This document shows positions 21,723 through 32,093 of a stretch of 64,000 bases of DNA, piece after piece. Source of the DNA: Metellina segmentata (lineage: Eukaryota; Arthropoda; Arachnida; Araneae; Tetragnathidae); NCBI GenBank assembly GCA_947359465.1, contig OX375879.1:94993630-95057629 (forward strand), given 5' to 3'. The first letter of the stretch is position 1. Every line of letters starts with the position of its first letter. The position numbers were made by a program, and so were the translations under genes. The notes below the pieces were generated by a model. It was given only the letters and a program-made list of their open reading frames with translations. It had not been told where the DNA came from and searched no databases.

Positions 21723-23023
21723 GACTCATGGCCATAAAAATTTGTGCACCAAGAAATAATTGTGGGATCGTAACGAAACTTGGCATGAAGGTACATGTCG
21801 GCCAGATATGTAAATGATTAGAAATGCTGCTTGATTGCGCATTGCGTCATGCTACAAGAGGGCGTTGAACTTAGTTCTCCTTAAAGTATAAAACAGGAAA
21901 GCAGAGCTTGTTTGAGTGTACTTAATCTTTTGCAAAGGAAACGCCGAGGTAGACATGCCGTTACGCCGTCATCGAAGACAATATGAGCAGCTGTCAGAGT
22001 TCGAGAGAGGAAGAATCATCGGGATAATGGAAGCTGGGTGGTAGCTTGTCAAGTAGGCCGTTCTGATTTTACTGTGAGGAGGTGTTGGGACCAGTGGACA
22101 GAAGAGATGTCATTTACACGGTGACCAGGGTCAGGACGCCCTCGACAGACCAGTCGTCGAGAAGACCGTCATATCATACGAAATGCACGCGTAGAGCCAA
22201 CTGCCTCATTGTCCGCTATCCAGATACAGGCAGCACCTTCACTACGGGCCCCTGTGTCTTCCCGAAACATCGCAAGGCGCCTGGCTGAAGGACATCTGGT
22301 ATCGCGGCGCCCATTACGTGTGCTGCCAATGACACCCACCCACCGACGCCTCCGTTTGGAGTAGTGTCGCGCTCGACGGGATTTGACTGCAACGGAATGG
22401 AACCAGGTCGTCTTCAGCGACGAATCTAGATTCCATTTTAGCAATGATGACAATCGTGTTCGTGTGTGGAGGCCCCGTGGTGAACGCCTCAATCCTGCCT
22501 TCGCTTTATAGCTACACACTGCTCCCACAGCTGGTGTGATGGTATGGGGTACCATTGCTTACGATACACGGTCACCCCTAATATTGATCGATGGCACAAT
22601 GACAGCCCAGCGGTACGTCCATGACATTCTTTAGCCATATGTGATGCTACTCATGGCAGGGCTCCCAGAAGCCATTTTTCAACAAGACAATGCTCGGCCA
22701 CACACAGCAAGGATGTCACAAGACTGAGTTTGGTCGAACTAGAGGCGCGTTTACAGCAACTGTGGAACGAGATGTCTCAGGACATCATGCGGAACTTGTA
22801 TGCCTCAATGAGCGCTCGTATCGCATCGTGCATTCGCGCTAGAGGGGGGTCCAACAGAGTATTAAAACTTCCGTTCATTTGTACTTTTTTTCTGCAATAA
22901 AAATTATCCTTTTTCTTTGATTTTCTAATCACTTACTTATAACAAAGTAGTACTTACATATGTAAAATTTCGTTTCATTTTGACGATTTTTTATTGGTGC
23001 GCAAATTTTTATGGCAATGAGTG
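21723..23023 (+). mobile_element. Tc1-like element A, complete ends, nested in Tc1-B
   Basis: 1301 bp between TA dinucleotides (21721-21722 and 23024-23025). The inverted ends share ACTCAT.GCCATAAAAATTTG.GCACCA (21724-21751 and the complement near 22995-23022). One broken transposase fills the interior. Confidence 0.9.
21955..22865 (+). pseudogene. Tc1-A transposase, frameshifted and deleted
   Basis: It starts ATG at 21955 with MPLRRHRRQYEQLSEFERGR, the Tc1 paired-type DNA-binding region, then decays through frameshifts. The first catalytic Asp is visible in VFSDESR (about 22408-22428) and the second in QQDNARPHT (about 22681-22707). Shortly after, at about 22725, roughly 40 codons including the SPxLxPIEHxWD block are missing, so the third catalytic residue (Glu of DD34E) is gone. 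The C-terminus (LWNEMSQDI..., RIASCIRAR) is recognisable. It cannot be active. Confidence 0.85.
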
Positions 23024-23152
23024 TATTTACATAAAATCTGACTGTAGGTTGGATTTTATGCAAATCCAGTGCTTCAACGCGACCTGTTATGGTTAAATAC
23101 TATACGCGAAGTCGTAACATCGTTAGTTCTGTGTGAAATTGTAACAATATAT

Positions 23153-24500
23153 CGAAACGCAAGGAACTTACTGACTTAGAAAGAGGTGTTATAGTTGGTT
23201 GTCACAAGTGGCAAGTCTATTCGCGTAATTGCAGTAAAATTATCACAGCCACGGTCAACTGTTGGTGATGTGAAGAAGTGGAAGACTACGAGAGTTGGGA
23301 CACGAACTGCACACGTTAGTCGTCCCCGTAAACTGACAGAACACAATCGGCGTGTCCTGAAGCGTGAGGTTTGTAAGAACCGCAAGGAACCACTCCAAAT
23401 CATCAACGGTATAGTGGTTAAGGTGTTAGCCTCTAGATCGGAAGGTTCCTGGTTCTAATCCGGGTCCGGGAATGGATGTTTGTAAGCGTATGGTGTAGAG
23501 GCGGCTGGTGCACCTTAAATCTGTCGTGGCCGAAAGTCCTCACGTTGGGTTGGTGTGGAAGTTTGGACAGTGGGGTGCCAGCTCAGGTGTTGCTTCTTCA
23601 TCTGACCGTGGTTAAAAATTACGAGGTGTTGTCCTCGGCTCTTTCCCTTAAGGGATTGATCCCGGACCGTCGTCAATAGCCCGTTGTGTTGCTCTAGTAC
23701 GACGTTAACTAAAATTACCATTACCATTACCAAATCATCAACAGTGAGTTTCAACAGACAGCAGGGATTATGGTGCACCCCAATACTTTGCGGAAAGTAC
23801 CACACGCCCTCAATATCCACGGATGTGTTACCGCACACAAATCAAACATCACTCCCATCCAACAAAGCCGGCAAACTCGCTGGATGTTTGCAACGTCGCA
23901 ACTGGACAGTGGACCACAGGAAAACTGTTTTATGGAGCGACGAGTGACGCTACACGCTCTTCCAGTAGGATGGACGTGCTTGGGTTTGGCGAATGCCTGT
24001 TTCCCGAGTGCATCGTTCCAACTGTCAAGTTCGGTGGTGGTGGTGGTATACTTGTTTGAGGGTATTTTTCGTGGTATGGCCTGGAACCTTTGCATATTGT
24101 TCATGGTAAATTAAACGCCGACGTCTACGTGAAAATTTTGGACCATCAGGTTTTTCTTACGCTTTGGCAATTTTATGGAATTTACGAATGTTACTCCCAG
24201 GACAACAACGCACCATGTCATGTTGCAGTCTCTGTCAAGCAGTGGTATCAAAATATGGACGTAAAACGTCTTCCTTGGCCTACTCAGAGTCCCAACCTAA
24301 ACCCTATAGAACATTTGTGGAACTAGTTAGAGCGACGCTTGCAGACAAGAAACCCCGTCCGAAATCTACAGCTGAGCTGGCGACATCCTTGCAGCAGGAA
24401 TGGACACAAATACCCAAAGCTGTGTAGTAAAAACCTTGTTGAAAGTATGCCCAGAAGGGTTGCTAGTGTAATTGCAGCGCGTGGGAACCATCCACTTATT
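23153..24500 (+). pseudogene. Tc1-B transposase, frameshifted, SINE-interrupted
   Basis: The N-terminal helix-turn-helix region is visible in ELTDLERGV and SGKSIRVIAVKLSQPRSTVGDV (23165-23275), followed by RPRKLTEHNRRVLKREVCKN. The SINE then splits the frame. Downstream: TVLWSDE (first catalytic Asp, 23924-23944), a gap over the next segment, QDNNAPCHVA (24198-24230; the catalytic Asp of QDDNAPCH appears as Asn), SPNLNPIEHLWN (catalytic Glu present) and the C-terminal PRPKSTAELAT block. A stop follows LWN at 24325. Clearly dead, but the parent of the derivatives at 47730, 54711 and 61086. Confidence 0.85.
23408..23729 (+). mobile_element. SINE, head 1 / body A, inside the Tc1-B transposase
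   Basis: 322 bp flanked by perfect 13 bp target duplications, ccaaatcatcaac, at 23395-23407 and 23730-23742. It starts directly at the A-box region (ggtatagtggttaagg), so the first bases of the head are lost. It ends in a simple-sequence tail, attaccattaccattac, rather than poly(A). Confidence 0.92.
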
Positions 24501-24567
24501 AAAGCATGTATTCTTTCCCTTATACCATCACATCTTGCTGTCCGGTCCATTATTGTAGGGTAGTGTA

Positions 24568-24922
24568 TGTATGGTCTGCTAAATTGTTGGCATTTCTACC
24601 GCACTAGCATGTCTGACTAAAGCGCTAAAGATGGAGAGGTAAGATGACCTGTCAGATAGAGTACGGTCATGAAAATAGTTATCCAGGTCAATCAAGATGA
24701 CCAAAATGACGTAATTACCAATAAACGGATGTCGGTGGTTCCCGCTATGTTATCTAGAGGTGCAAGTCTACAAAGACTTGTTGAGTTGTTCGACTCAATC
24801 TTATTTTCTTACTGATGTTAATTTGGTTTTGAGTGATAAACTGAAGATAAATAATAATCATATTTTCTTCTCGGGGGACTTGTTTAAAAAATTTACTGAC
24901 GAACAAACCCGTAGTGTATTTC
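24568..24922. other. Unassigned stretch
   Basis: Lies between Tc1-B and the next Tc1 fragment. A 60-codon frame at 24760-24942 has no recognisable domain. Confidence 0.45.
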
Positions 24923-25400
24923 TGTCTTTCATTGCTCCATAGTCCAGGCTTTATGACTTAAACACTACTTTTTCCTGTTACATGCATTAGCATCACTGAT
25001 GAAGGGTTTTCGAATTGCAGCTCGGCCAGAAATACTCTGCTTATGGAGCTCCCTTCCTATTGTTTTGGTACTCACAGGGTTTGTGAGCACGACATTCATT
25101 TCAGCAGTAAATGAATTTTCATTTCAGCAGTGAAGAATTTTGCAGCTGTGGTCTTCCTTACTTTTTAGTCACAATCCTCCTTCATGATCGTCTGTCACGA
25201 TCACTCAACACACACTTTCGTCCGCGCTGTGGTTTTAGCGGATGATGTTTTTCCGCTTTTCAAATATGCGGAATAAATATTCGATACAATACCTTTTGAA
25301 ACACTAGACACTTCGGTTACCTTGCTAATGGAAGCACCTACCAGACGAGTTCCAACAATTTTCCCACGTTCGAAGTGTGTTAGTTCTGATATGATGCAAT
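24923..25400 (-). pseudogene. Tc1 transposase N-terminal fragment (third Tc1 family)
   Basis: The minus strand from about 25387 reads SELTHFERGKIVGTRLVGAS, then ISKVTEVSSVSKGIVSNIYSA and KSGKTSSAK, the paired-type DNA-binding domain of Tc1-like transposases, open for about 64 codons. Afterwards, in shifting frames, come RKTTAAKF, SRVFLAELQFENP and the 'LWSNER' area (about 24930), equivalent to the linker before the catalytic domain. The catalytic half is absent. The family differs from Tc1-A, B and C. No inverted ends could be assigned. Confidence 0.75.
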
Positions 25401-25575
25401 TACAACTTCACAGAACAGTGCTCCGACAACGACTAACCTGCACAGCTTAATTTCGACGTTGTATAGATGGCGTCAGTAGGCGAAAACACCAGCGCTACCT
25501 AGACATTTTACTAAAATAAACATTTCTTTTCAAGCATGCATTTCACGGGGTATTTCCATGTTTTTGTGGAAAGTT
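25401..25575. other. Probable leader of the Tc1 fragment
   Basis: Upstream of the transposase start. It may include the element's 5' end, but no partner inverted repeat is present. Confidence 0.3.
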
Positions 25576-26104
25576 CTGTAGTTCTCCTTACGTGGTACAC
25601 AAAAAAATACTTTTTTGTTATCGCTTTTTGGCAACACTGTACGATTATTATTTGTTTACAACAAAGCCTCGCGCTTCAATTGAAATTATAGCGTTATCGG
25701 CCATTTTCTGGAACAACAATTATAGTTCAAAAAGACGCTTGCACTACAACTTTCCAACATACTCAGTGAAAATGTGTATTGGTGGCTTGAGTGCTGGGGA
25801 AATGTATTCACAAACGGTATGCAATTTCCAAAGCAGCGCTTACATTTAGAGTCAAAATTTGCTCAAAGTTTTCATTTGAGTTCCAAATTGTTCGAGTTCT
25901 GATTCTAAAGGTACTGTATAAGTTTTCTGTAATACAATAAATTTATATTTGAAAAATATTTTTTTTGGAATATCATATTTTGTAAACAATCCCTTCTGCT
26001 AGGACACATGTCTTCATTGATGCGAGCCAAGCGAGCAAGGTTTGCGCAGCTAATCAATGAGGATTACTTCAATGAAGTATCCTTTAGGGGGTCCGGCTCC
26101 CTAG
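25576..26104 (+). mobile_element. Helitron HelN1, degraded, 5'-truncated
   Basis: It begins inside the 5' end (agttctccttacgtggtaca), without the TCTATATA start, and ends in CTAG (26101-26104). The palindrome cluster is eroded and the terminal hairpin disrupted, and the middle has deletions, so this is an older copy than those at 1248, 34254 and 38222. Confidence 0.8.
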
Positions 26105-26374
26105 TACACTATATTATACATATAATAAATACTAACTATGAAATAAACAATCTAAAAACTTATACGTCTTTCTTGCTTGTACTAGTATTTTAATTCCATA
26201 ATAATAAAGTAGAAGGGGGTCAATAAAATGTCAAGAAACTCTTAAAGGGGGTCGACGGTAAAAGAAGGTGGTCAACTCCTATGCCAGAGCATTGTTTACC
26301 AAAGTAAGCACTACCGCCTCTCTGTGGGAGATGAAGAATCTTACAAAAATTTTCCTTTAAGTGAAGTGGATAAG
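26105..26374. other. Unassigned stretch
   Basis: No gene or named repeat seen. Confidence 0.5.
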
Positions 26375-26463
26375 AGAGGATAATAAGATGATGATGGTAA
26401 AGATGAGAGGATAATAAGATGATGATAGTAAAGATGAGAGGATACTGATGGTTAAAGAGGATA
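26375..26463. repeat. 31 bp minisatellite, about 2.8 copies
   Basis: Unit 'agaggataataagatgatga' plus 'tggtaaagatg', purine-rich, repeated at 26375, 26406 and (partly) 26437. Confidence 0.85.
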
Positions 26464-26539
26464 ATGTTTTAGCAAATTCTTACCATACAGACACGCTCCA
26501 TATGTTCCGCAAGATTTATAATTATAAAATGCAAGTTAA

Positions 26540-26635
26540 CCCTCAAAGCGGCTTAGACGAGATATCTCGTCCATCATGATCTGGATACTTGATGTGACCA
26601 GATTTATCGATATCAAAATACTGTCATTAATATGA
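26540..26635. mobile_element. TTAA-flanked palindromic MITE (PB-M), truncated
   Basis: The left end is TTAA (26536-26539) then CCCTC, followed by the family's perfect palindrome GACGAGATATCTCGTC (26557-26572). The right half is absent where a SINE begins at 26636. Confidence 0.65.
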
Positions 26636-26900
26636 CGGTAGGTAGATTCTGCACAAGAGCAACTTAACGGGTAACTGGCAACGGTTTGGGATCAATCCCG
26701 AAAGGGAAAATTCGACTTTAGAAGTTGGCATGATAGTTTGGAGAGTAGGGTGCCAGCTCAAGTGTTGCCTCGTCATCTGACCGTAGTTCAAAATATGTGG
26801 TGTTGTCCTCGAGTCTTTTCCTTTAGGATTGATCCGGGAGCGTCACCAATAACCCTTTGTGTTGTTCCAGAGTGACGTTAATTTAAAATACCTAAACACC
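26636..26900 (+). mobile_element. SINE body A with inverted tail at its 5' end
   Basis: The left end (26638-26715) is an inverted SINE tail (ggtaggtagattc ... caagagcaacttaacggg). The right end carries body A and the normal tail (26840-26900). No tRNA-like head remains. Outer arms can pair over about 60 bp. Confidence 0.7.
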
Positions 26901-27617
26901 GAAATTAAAAGAGGAAATTTAAAATATGTTTGCTTGATTTACAGGAGTGTCAGTGAATGAGTGAGTTGAAATGGTTGGTTGGGTTTTTACGAAGCAAAGG
27001 CAAGATTTCTTGCCAAGATGCGCTAAATTCAAGACAGAGCCAAGTAATGCGTGGTTGAGAGTTCGAATCACGCTGACGACACCGCTTCGTTTCGTTTTGT
27101 CTTCGGTGGTTCTTACGACGTCATCCCTTGAATTACCTATTTCCTTTCACCTTCTTTGCTATAATTTACGCGTCAAGTAAATTATTCGACACTTTTTATT
27201 TATTGAAGATTAAGCATATTTACAAATGTACAGAGATATGAGGTTTTTACACAGCCAAACTAAGATCATATTCAAACAAGTAAGTGTCATTCCCGCCAGT
27301 CCGGGAGGGGCCGTATAGTGGTAGTTAAAGAAATTACTGGCCAAGGATCGGTCATTCACTGACATCAACGTTCTTCTGTATTTAACTATGTATTATAATA
27401 CTGTTGTACACGACTAAAATTGTCAATGAATTTAGATTTTTTTTTAATTTTTACGAATGATTTATTTTAGATTTTAGTGTATCAAAAAGTATTGCAAATT
27501 TATTTCCACAAATGCAACTTTTCTCTTTTTTACTGCAACAAAAATGTTGCCCTACTCATAACATATGTATATTCCAACCTAAATTACCAACTAAAGATTT
27601 TTGTTGTTGCTTCGTAA
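26901..27617. other. Unassigned stretch
   Basis: A B-box-like 'gagttcgaatcac' at 27059-27071 hints at a decayed tRNA-derived SINE, but no A box or body is clear. A short frame at 26971-27180 is unrecognised. Confidence 0.4.
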
Positions 27618-27701
27618 CCCTCCTGGCTGTTGTCTCGATGAGATACCTCGTCATTAGCAAATTGGTCATATCTTGGACAAGATTGGATTGTACTTGGAGG
27701 G
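27618..27701. mobile_element. PB-M MITE, short copy
   Basis: 84 bp with ends CCCTCC and GGAGGG, followed by TTAA (27702-27705); the left flank is GTAA. It holds one 'gatgagatacctcgtc' palindrome-like module. Confidence 0.75.
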
Positions 27702-27961
27702 TTAAAAAGTTAAAATTAAAAGCATATGAAAGCATATAATACAAATGTTTATAAAATAGTATTAAGTTATACTAACTTTTGATTTGCCTTCAATATTACA
27801 TTCTACACATAAAGGCACAATCCATTAGCAAATTAATTCTTAGAGGAAAGATGTAAAGGATGAAATGAAAATAACTCTAAATTTATGTGCAAAATTCGTT
27901 AGTAAAATATACATTTGATTGACTTATATGGATATCCCCAATCAAAATATTTGAAATTTAT

Positions 27962-28298
27962 CCCTCCTGGCTTTTGTCTCGGCGAGCTATCCCGTCATTG
28001 GTAAAACTGACCAGGTATTGATGGACGACATGAGATCGTCATCAGAAACTGACCGAATCTTGATCTCGTCACTATAAAAACAATATCTTAATGTCAATAT
28101 ATATTGATTATGACATATCTTGTCATTAGCAAAATTGTCCAGATATTGATGGACGAGATATCCCGTCTCCTTAGAAGAAAATTGACCGATCAGATCTTGA
28201 TATCATCAAAAACTCGGCAATATCTTGATGACGAGCTATTTCGTAGTTAGCAAAATTTATTAGATTGATTTGGTTTCTCGTTGAAACCAATTGGAGGG
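27962..28298. mobile_element. PB-M MITE, long copy
   Basis: 337 bp from CCCTCC to GGAGGG, with TTAA on the right (28299-28302). The interior alternates 'gacgagatatcccgtc'-type palindromes with 'ttgatggacga' and 'agcaaaattg' spacers, so it has about four modules. Confidence 0.75.
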
Positions 28299-28302
28299 TT
28301 AA

Positions 28303-29084
28303 ATGATTCTGCATCAAATCTTGATTCATTTTCGAAACATTCAAGCCCACAGTAGTCTTGAACTCAATATCGACTTTTTCTGTAGGTAGTCGACACGCCT
28401 ACACGCTCCCAAGCAAAATAAGAATCACTTTCTAGACAGTCCTACCGATCCGAAACTATGACCTTAGACCTCAATTTTATCTCAAAGGCTGAGGCGTAGT
28501 GACCTGAACCCTTTTGCACAAGCGACTCTTGAGTGGCATCTTTCCATTACCTTTAAAACCCGATCAAAATCGGGACACGGGTTCCGGCCTTTCTCGTGAG
28601 TTTGTCCTGCAATGTATTTGGAAGTGGAAATTTTCGCTCGGTGGTCACTTCGCTTATTTTTTGGTGAATTCGTTTTTATTTTCCGCTGTGAACCGGGTTG
28701 AGGAACCTGAGGACATCGCTAGATCAGTTTTAGAACTGAAATTCCCTTCAGACCTTAAACTAGTTTTGCAAGATTGTCCATCTGGGCTACGCGGAGCAGG
28801 AGATTGCTTCTCGAATCGGGCGAGATTTATCTGATTGTAAAAATTTCATATCGTGCTTTCCACTCACATGACCACAATTTTTCAAGGTTTATTCTGTGGG
28901 CTGCGTAAACTTCGTTCAAAAGCTAAATGTAATATGAAATTAAGTTATGAATAGGAATACATAAACAGGCAAATCTTTCATATCACTGAAGTTTCCGATT
29001 TTCATATTTTTATTCATTTATTCCAGGTAATTGAACATTAGTATTTTTATAGAAGAACGGATTAGAGAAGCACCTTAAGTGACC
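28303..29084. other. Unassigned stretch with an unrecognised 106-codon frame
   Basis: The plus-strand frame 28514-28834 is one of the longer ones here outside repeats, but it has no domain I recognise and lacks any partner exon; I do not call it a gene. 28395-28500 may be a decayed tRNA-like segment. Confidence 0.4.
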
Positions 29085-29265
29085 CTGTTGCACCACGGAA
29101 ATAGCCCCTTGTGTTGCACCAATGCACCAAAATTTAATTGCAACCAATTGACCCGTAAGCCACATATTCATTCCAGACATACCATCATGTTTTATCCCGA
29201 ATTCGAACCAGGAACCTTTTACTCCAAAAGCCATCATCCTGACCACTAGGTCGGCTCATACGTTT
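29085..29265 (-). mobile_element. SINE head 1 joined to an inverted tail
   Basis: On the minus strand a head (gccgacctagtggtcaggat, B box 'ggttcgaattcgg') is followed, without body A, by a SINE tail in the opposite orientation (plus-strand 'aatagccccttgtgttgcac' at 29100-29119). It is another member of the foldback group. Confidence 0.6.
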
Positions 29266-29343
29266 AATAAGATCGCCATATTGCATTCAAATTAATACAT
29301 TTCGTTTGAGGTTTAAATACAATCAATGTCCAAAAATTGAATT

Positions 29344-29618
29344 GAATTTTGGCGTTTTATGACGCATGGTCTCATAGCAGGCAAGCTCTTACAATTGGAG
29401 GAGGGACCTTGAAGGGATAAGACATCCAAATGATTGTATTTTTAGACGCCACGGCCATATTTGACCATGCTGCGCCAAACACAAGACAGACAACATAAAG
29501 TAATGAACATGCACACTAATCTTTACTGACACAGAAAATATGATAATCAAACCTACGCCGCTTACAACTCGCAGGTTGCTAGAGGCAAACCCATTGAACC
29601 ATGATGGTAAGCCCCACA
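29344..29618 (-). mobile_element. SINE of a second body family (SINE-4)
   Basis: The right end on the minus strand is a tRNA-like head (ccatcatggttcaatgggtt ... gcaacctgcgagttgtaag). The body contains 'gtctgtcttgtgtttggcgc' and the end 'gcgtcataaaacgcc' lies at 29350. Relatives lie at 44672, 48715 and 56843. This copy carries about 90 bp of extra sequence near 29370-29440. Confidence 0.65.
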
Positions 29619-30345
29619 TTCAAATGGAACATTCCAAAACTTCTCGTACTCCACCATTGCTACCTCTTAACAATAATACACTATATTTCATTGAGTATAC
29701 ACATTCATTTGAATCTTTATTCATGACTACGCATTTGAAAGATGGAATTAGCAAATAAAATTTGACTTGTGTAGAATGAAACGTATCTGCACGGGAGCAG
29801 AAAGTGCTTAAAACTGAGACGTACGTCGCAGAACAAAGTCTTTGCAGAACAATTAGTCCTTAATTTATGAAAATTTTGGCCAATTTTTTTTTTGATCATA
29901 CGTTTTGATGTTCTGCAGTGCAAAGCGCGCTCCTTGCCTCACCTTTTTTTTTTCTTTTCTAGCTACGGAACAACCTTCCTACACCGACCAAATTACCACT
30001 AACACTTTATAAATAGCACATCTTCTATGTCAAAATGACAAAATATTTAACTTCAAAAGTTAATAACAGAATTTCAAATTCTGAAAGTATGGCTTGGTTT
30101 TAAATAAAATAAATTAATTAATGTTAATGTTTTATTATAAATATATAATACCATAATTACATGTTTCTAATAATAATTGTTATTATAAACATGTAATTTA
30201 GCCGATAATTGCGTTTTACGTCTGTTTTTGATTTTAATGCAGTTTTCAAAATTGGAACAAAATTCCTGCAGAACTATTGCAATTGTTTGGAGTTGCGTTG
30301 CAGAACACTAAATATAATTCTTCACCTGGACGTATTAGTCACTTT
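29619..30345. other. AT-rich stretch, nothing recognised
   Basis: Contains AT palindromes such as 'attacatgtttctaataata' against 'tattataaacatgtaat' (30158-30197), a possible cruciform. No gene supported. Confidence 0.45.
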
Positions 30346-31719
30346 TAGAATTACCTGATCTTACTCGGGTTGAATTGGTTAAGCATAGATTGAAAAAGTG
30401 ACAAGAGAGAATAAACACTTTTTTCGCTTTCGTAAAAATTGCCAAATCATTTATGTGTGAGTAAAATAATTTTTTAGCACCTTTTCGACATTTGTGCAAT
30501 TTCTACAACTTACTTTGAACGCAAATCGAATATATGCTATATCCCCCTCCATGTAACAGATCTCATAAACATAATTTTTTTGGAGGGAATTAGGAATGCC
30601 CATTCTCAAGTCCGTTTCCTGTATAATTGCACAGCTCAAAACGTAAAAATTACTATTCAGCGGTGAATAATCTCGCAATCATTGTTCACTTCCTAATGTT
30701 TTTGAAATTCCTTTTCGTGGAACGTGTAATAATAAAAGAACTTGTTATAACATTTATTGTCTTCAGTGTAAACATCGCAAAAGTAACCTATTAGCATTTT
30801 TTAAAAGTATAAATCGATTTAACAGAGTTTTCAAAGAAAATCATAGTTTTGAACAAACTTTTAACATTTAATAAGTTGTTTAAATACAACTTAAACTCGT
30901 AAAATAAGTCACCTTGACTTTCTGTCAATGTGATAAAGAGAGACTTTTTAATATTTCTCAAGTCTTAGTTCTGAAAATGCCTTTTACAAATTGCTTTACT
31001 GTAATTTACATGCCACTTTAAATCGAATTCTCGGTGTTGGTGTTGCTGCTAGTGATGAAAAGTAATCATACTTTATTAAAAAAATAAATATTTAATAAAT
31101 TTAGAACATAAAACAAGCGAAATGAAGCTAAATAACAGTTAGTGGGAAAAAGTTGTTATGGATATATTAATTCATGATTATTTGTCTTCTTGTATATATC
31201 GTGATATCTTATAGTTGCTACATCATATATTAGACAAAATTTTAAAATAATTAATTCCGAGCGCAAAAAACAGGAAATATCACTGCACGTGGGGTCAACA
31301 AACACGAGTTTTCTTTTGTTTCCATTCGTTGTAAAATATCGTCTGTTCAAATAATGTATTCACTAAAGTAATGGTTTCTAAAATATTTAACATTTTCTTA
31401 AAGCATTAAATAAATTTTATGTGATACTTAAATAAACATACAGAAGTAAAACAAGTAAACGTACAGCCAGATCAACTCAACGAAGCTCAGTCACCAATTA
31501 AATGTAAATACTCACATTATTCAAATTTTCATGAAGTTACACCCAGCTGTTTGGGCGTAGTACGTTCACACAAATATACAGACACCAAACGTGTAAAACA
31601 CCGATATTGTATCATAATAGACCCCAGAATATCATAATAGGGCCCAAAACGGATAATTAACTAAAATGGGTCAAAAATATTCAATGTACAAGCAGACACT
31701 CTATTTTTATTTATACAGA
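30346..31719 (-). mobile_element. Helitron HelN2, old full-span copy
   Basis: Collinear with the family from 'cctgatcttactcgggttga' (terminal hairpin region, 30355) to 'tatttttatttatacagat' (5' TC end, complement at 31718-31719). The CTAG is lost and identity is low throughout, so it predates the copy at 32094. No coding sequence. Confidence 0.7.
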
Positions 31720-32093
31720 TGCATGTTATGGTAAAAAATTATCTGACAGTGTGTGTTCGAATCTTCCGACTTCCAAGACTGTTCAAGTAGACCAAGATGC
31801 TACATGGAGCAAACACCATTAAAATAATCAAGGATTGATTATTTGGAACTCTAGATGCCAGTATGAGACTGATTCAGAGAATTTTCTTTTGCTAAGTTGT
31901 AATGTCTTTTCAATGTCGCCATGTACTGTAATTACTGGTACTTGACTTGACTTGTACTTTACTTATTAATATTTTGGGTAGTTAAATGTTTTAATCTTGT
32001 TTGTTAATTGTGTAGTTCCAAATTTGTTCAATTCGTCTTAAAAAAGAGTGTGTTAAATATCGTTTTCAGTTAATATTATATTACTAGCAAAAT
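31720..32093. other. Unassigned stretch between two Helitrons
   Basis: No gene or named repeat seen; a short 'tgacttgacttg' run lies at 31945. Confidence 0.45.

Larger units (their letters stand above)
21688..24565 (+). mobile_element. Tc1-like element B, split by Tc1-A and a SINE
   Basis: The right end reads ...tccattattgtagggtagtg then TA (24566-24567). The matching inverted left end, aactaacctacaataatag onward, lies at 21688-21720 after TA (21686-21687). The left end is separated from the rest by Tc1-A (21723-23023), inserted at a TA. Joining 21722 to 23026 restores 'gccagcgta|tttacataaaatctgac', matching the corresponding region of the relatives at 48250-48290 (minus). A SINE (23408-23729) interrupts the transposase. 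Without inserts the element is about 1.25 kb, normal for Tc1. Confidence 0.88.

Noticed and set aside
22169..22555. 128-codon minus-strand frame
   Set aside because: It is the shadow of the Tc1-A transposase on the opposite strand.
27300..27370. 'gggccgtatagtggtagttaa' as another SINE head
   Set aside because: A box-like only; no B box or body follows.
28514..28834. 106-codon frame as a possible gene
   Set aside because: No recognisable domain, no splice partners or regulatory context, and length possible by chance in 64 kb.
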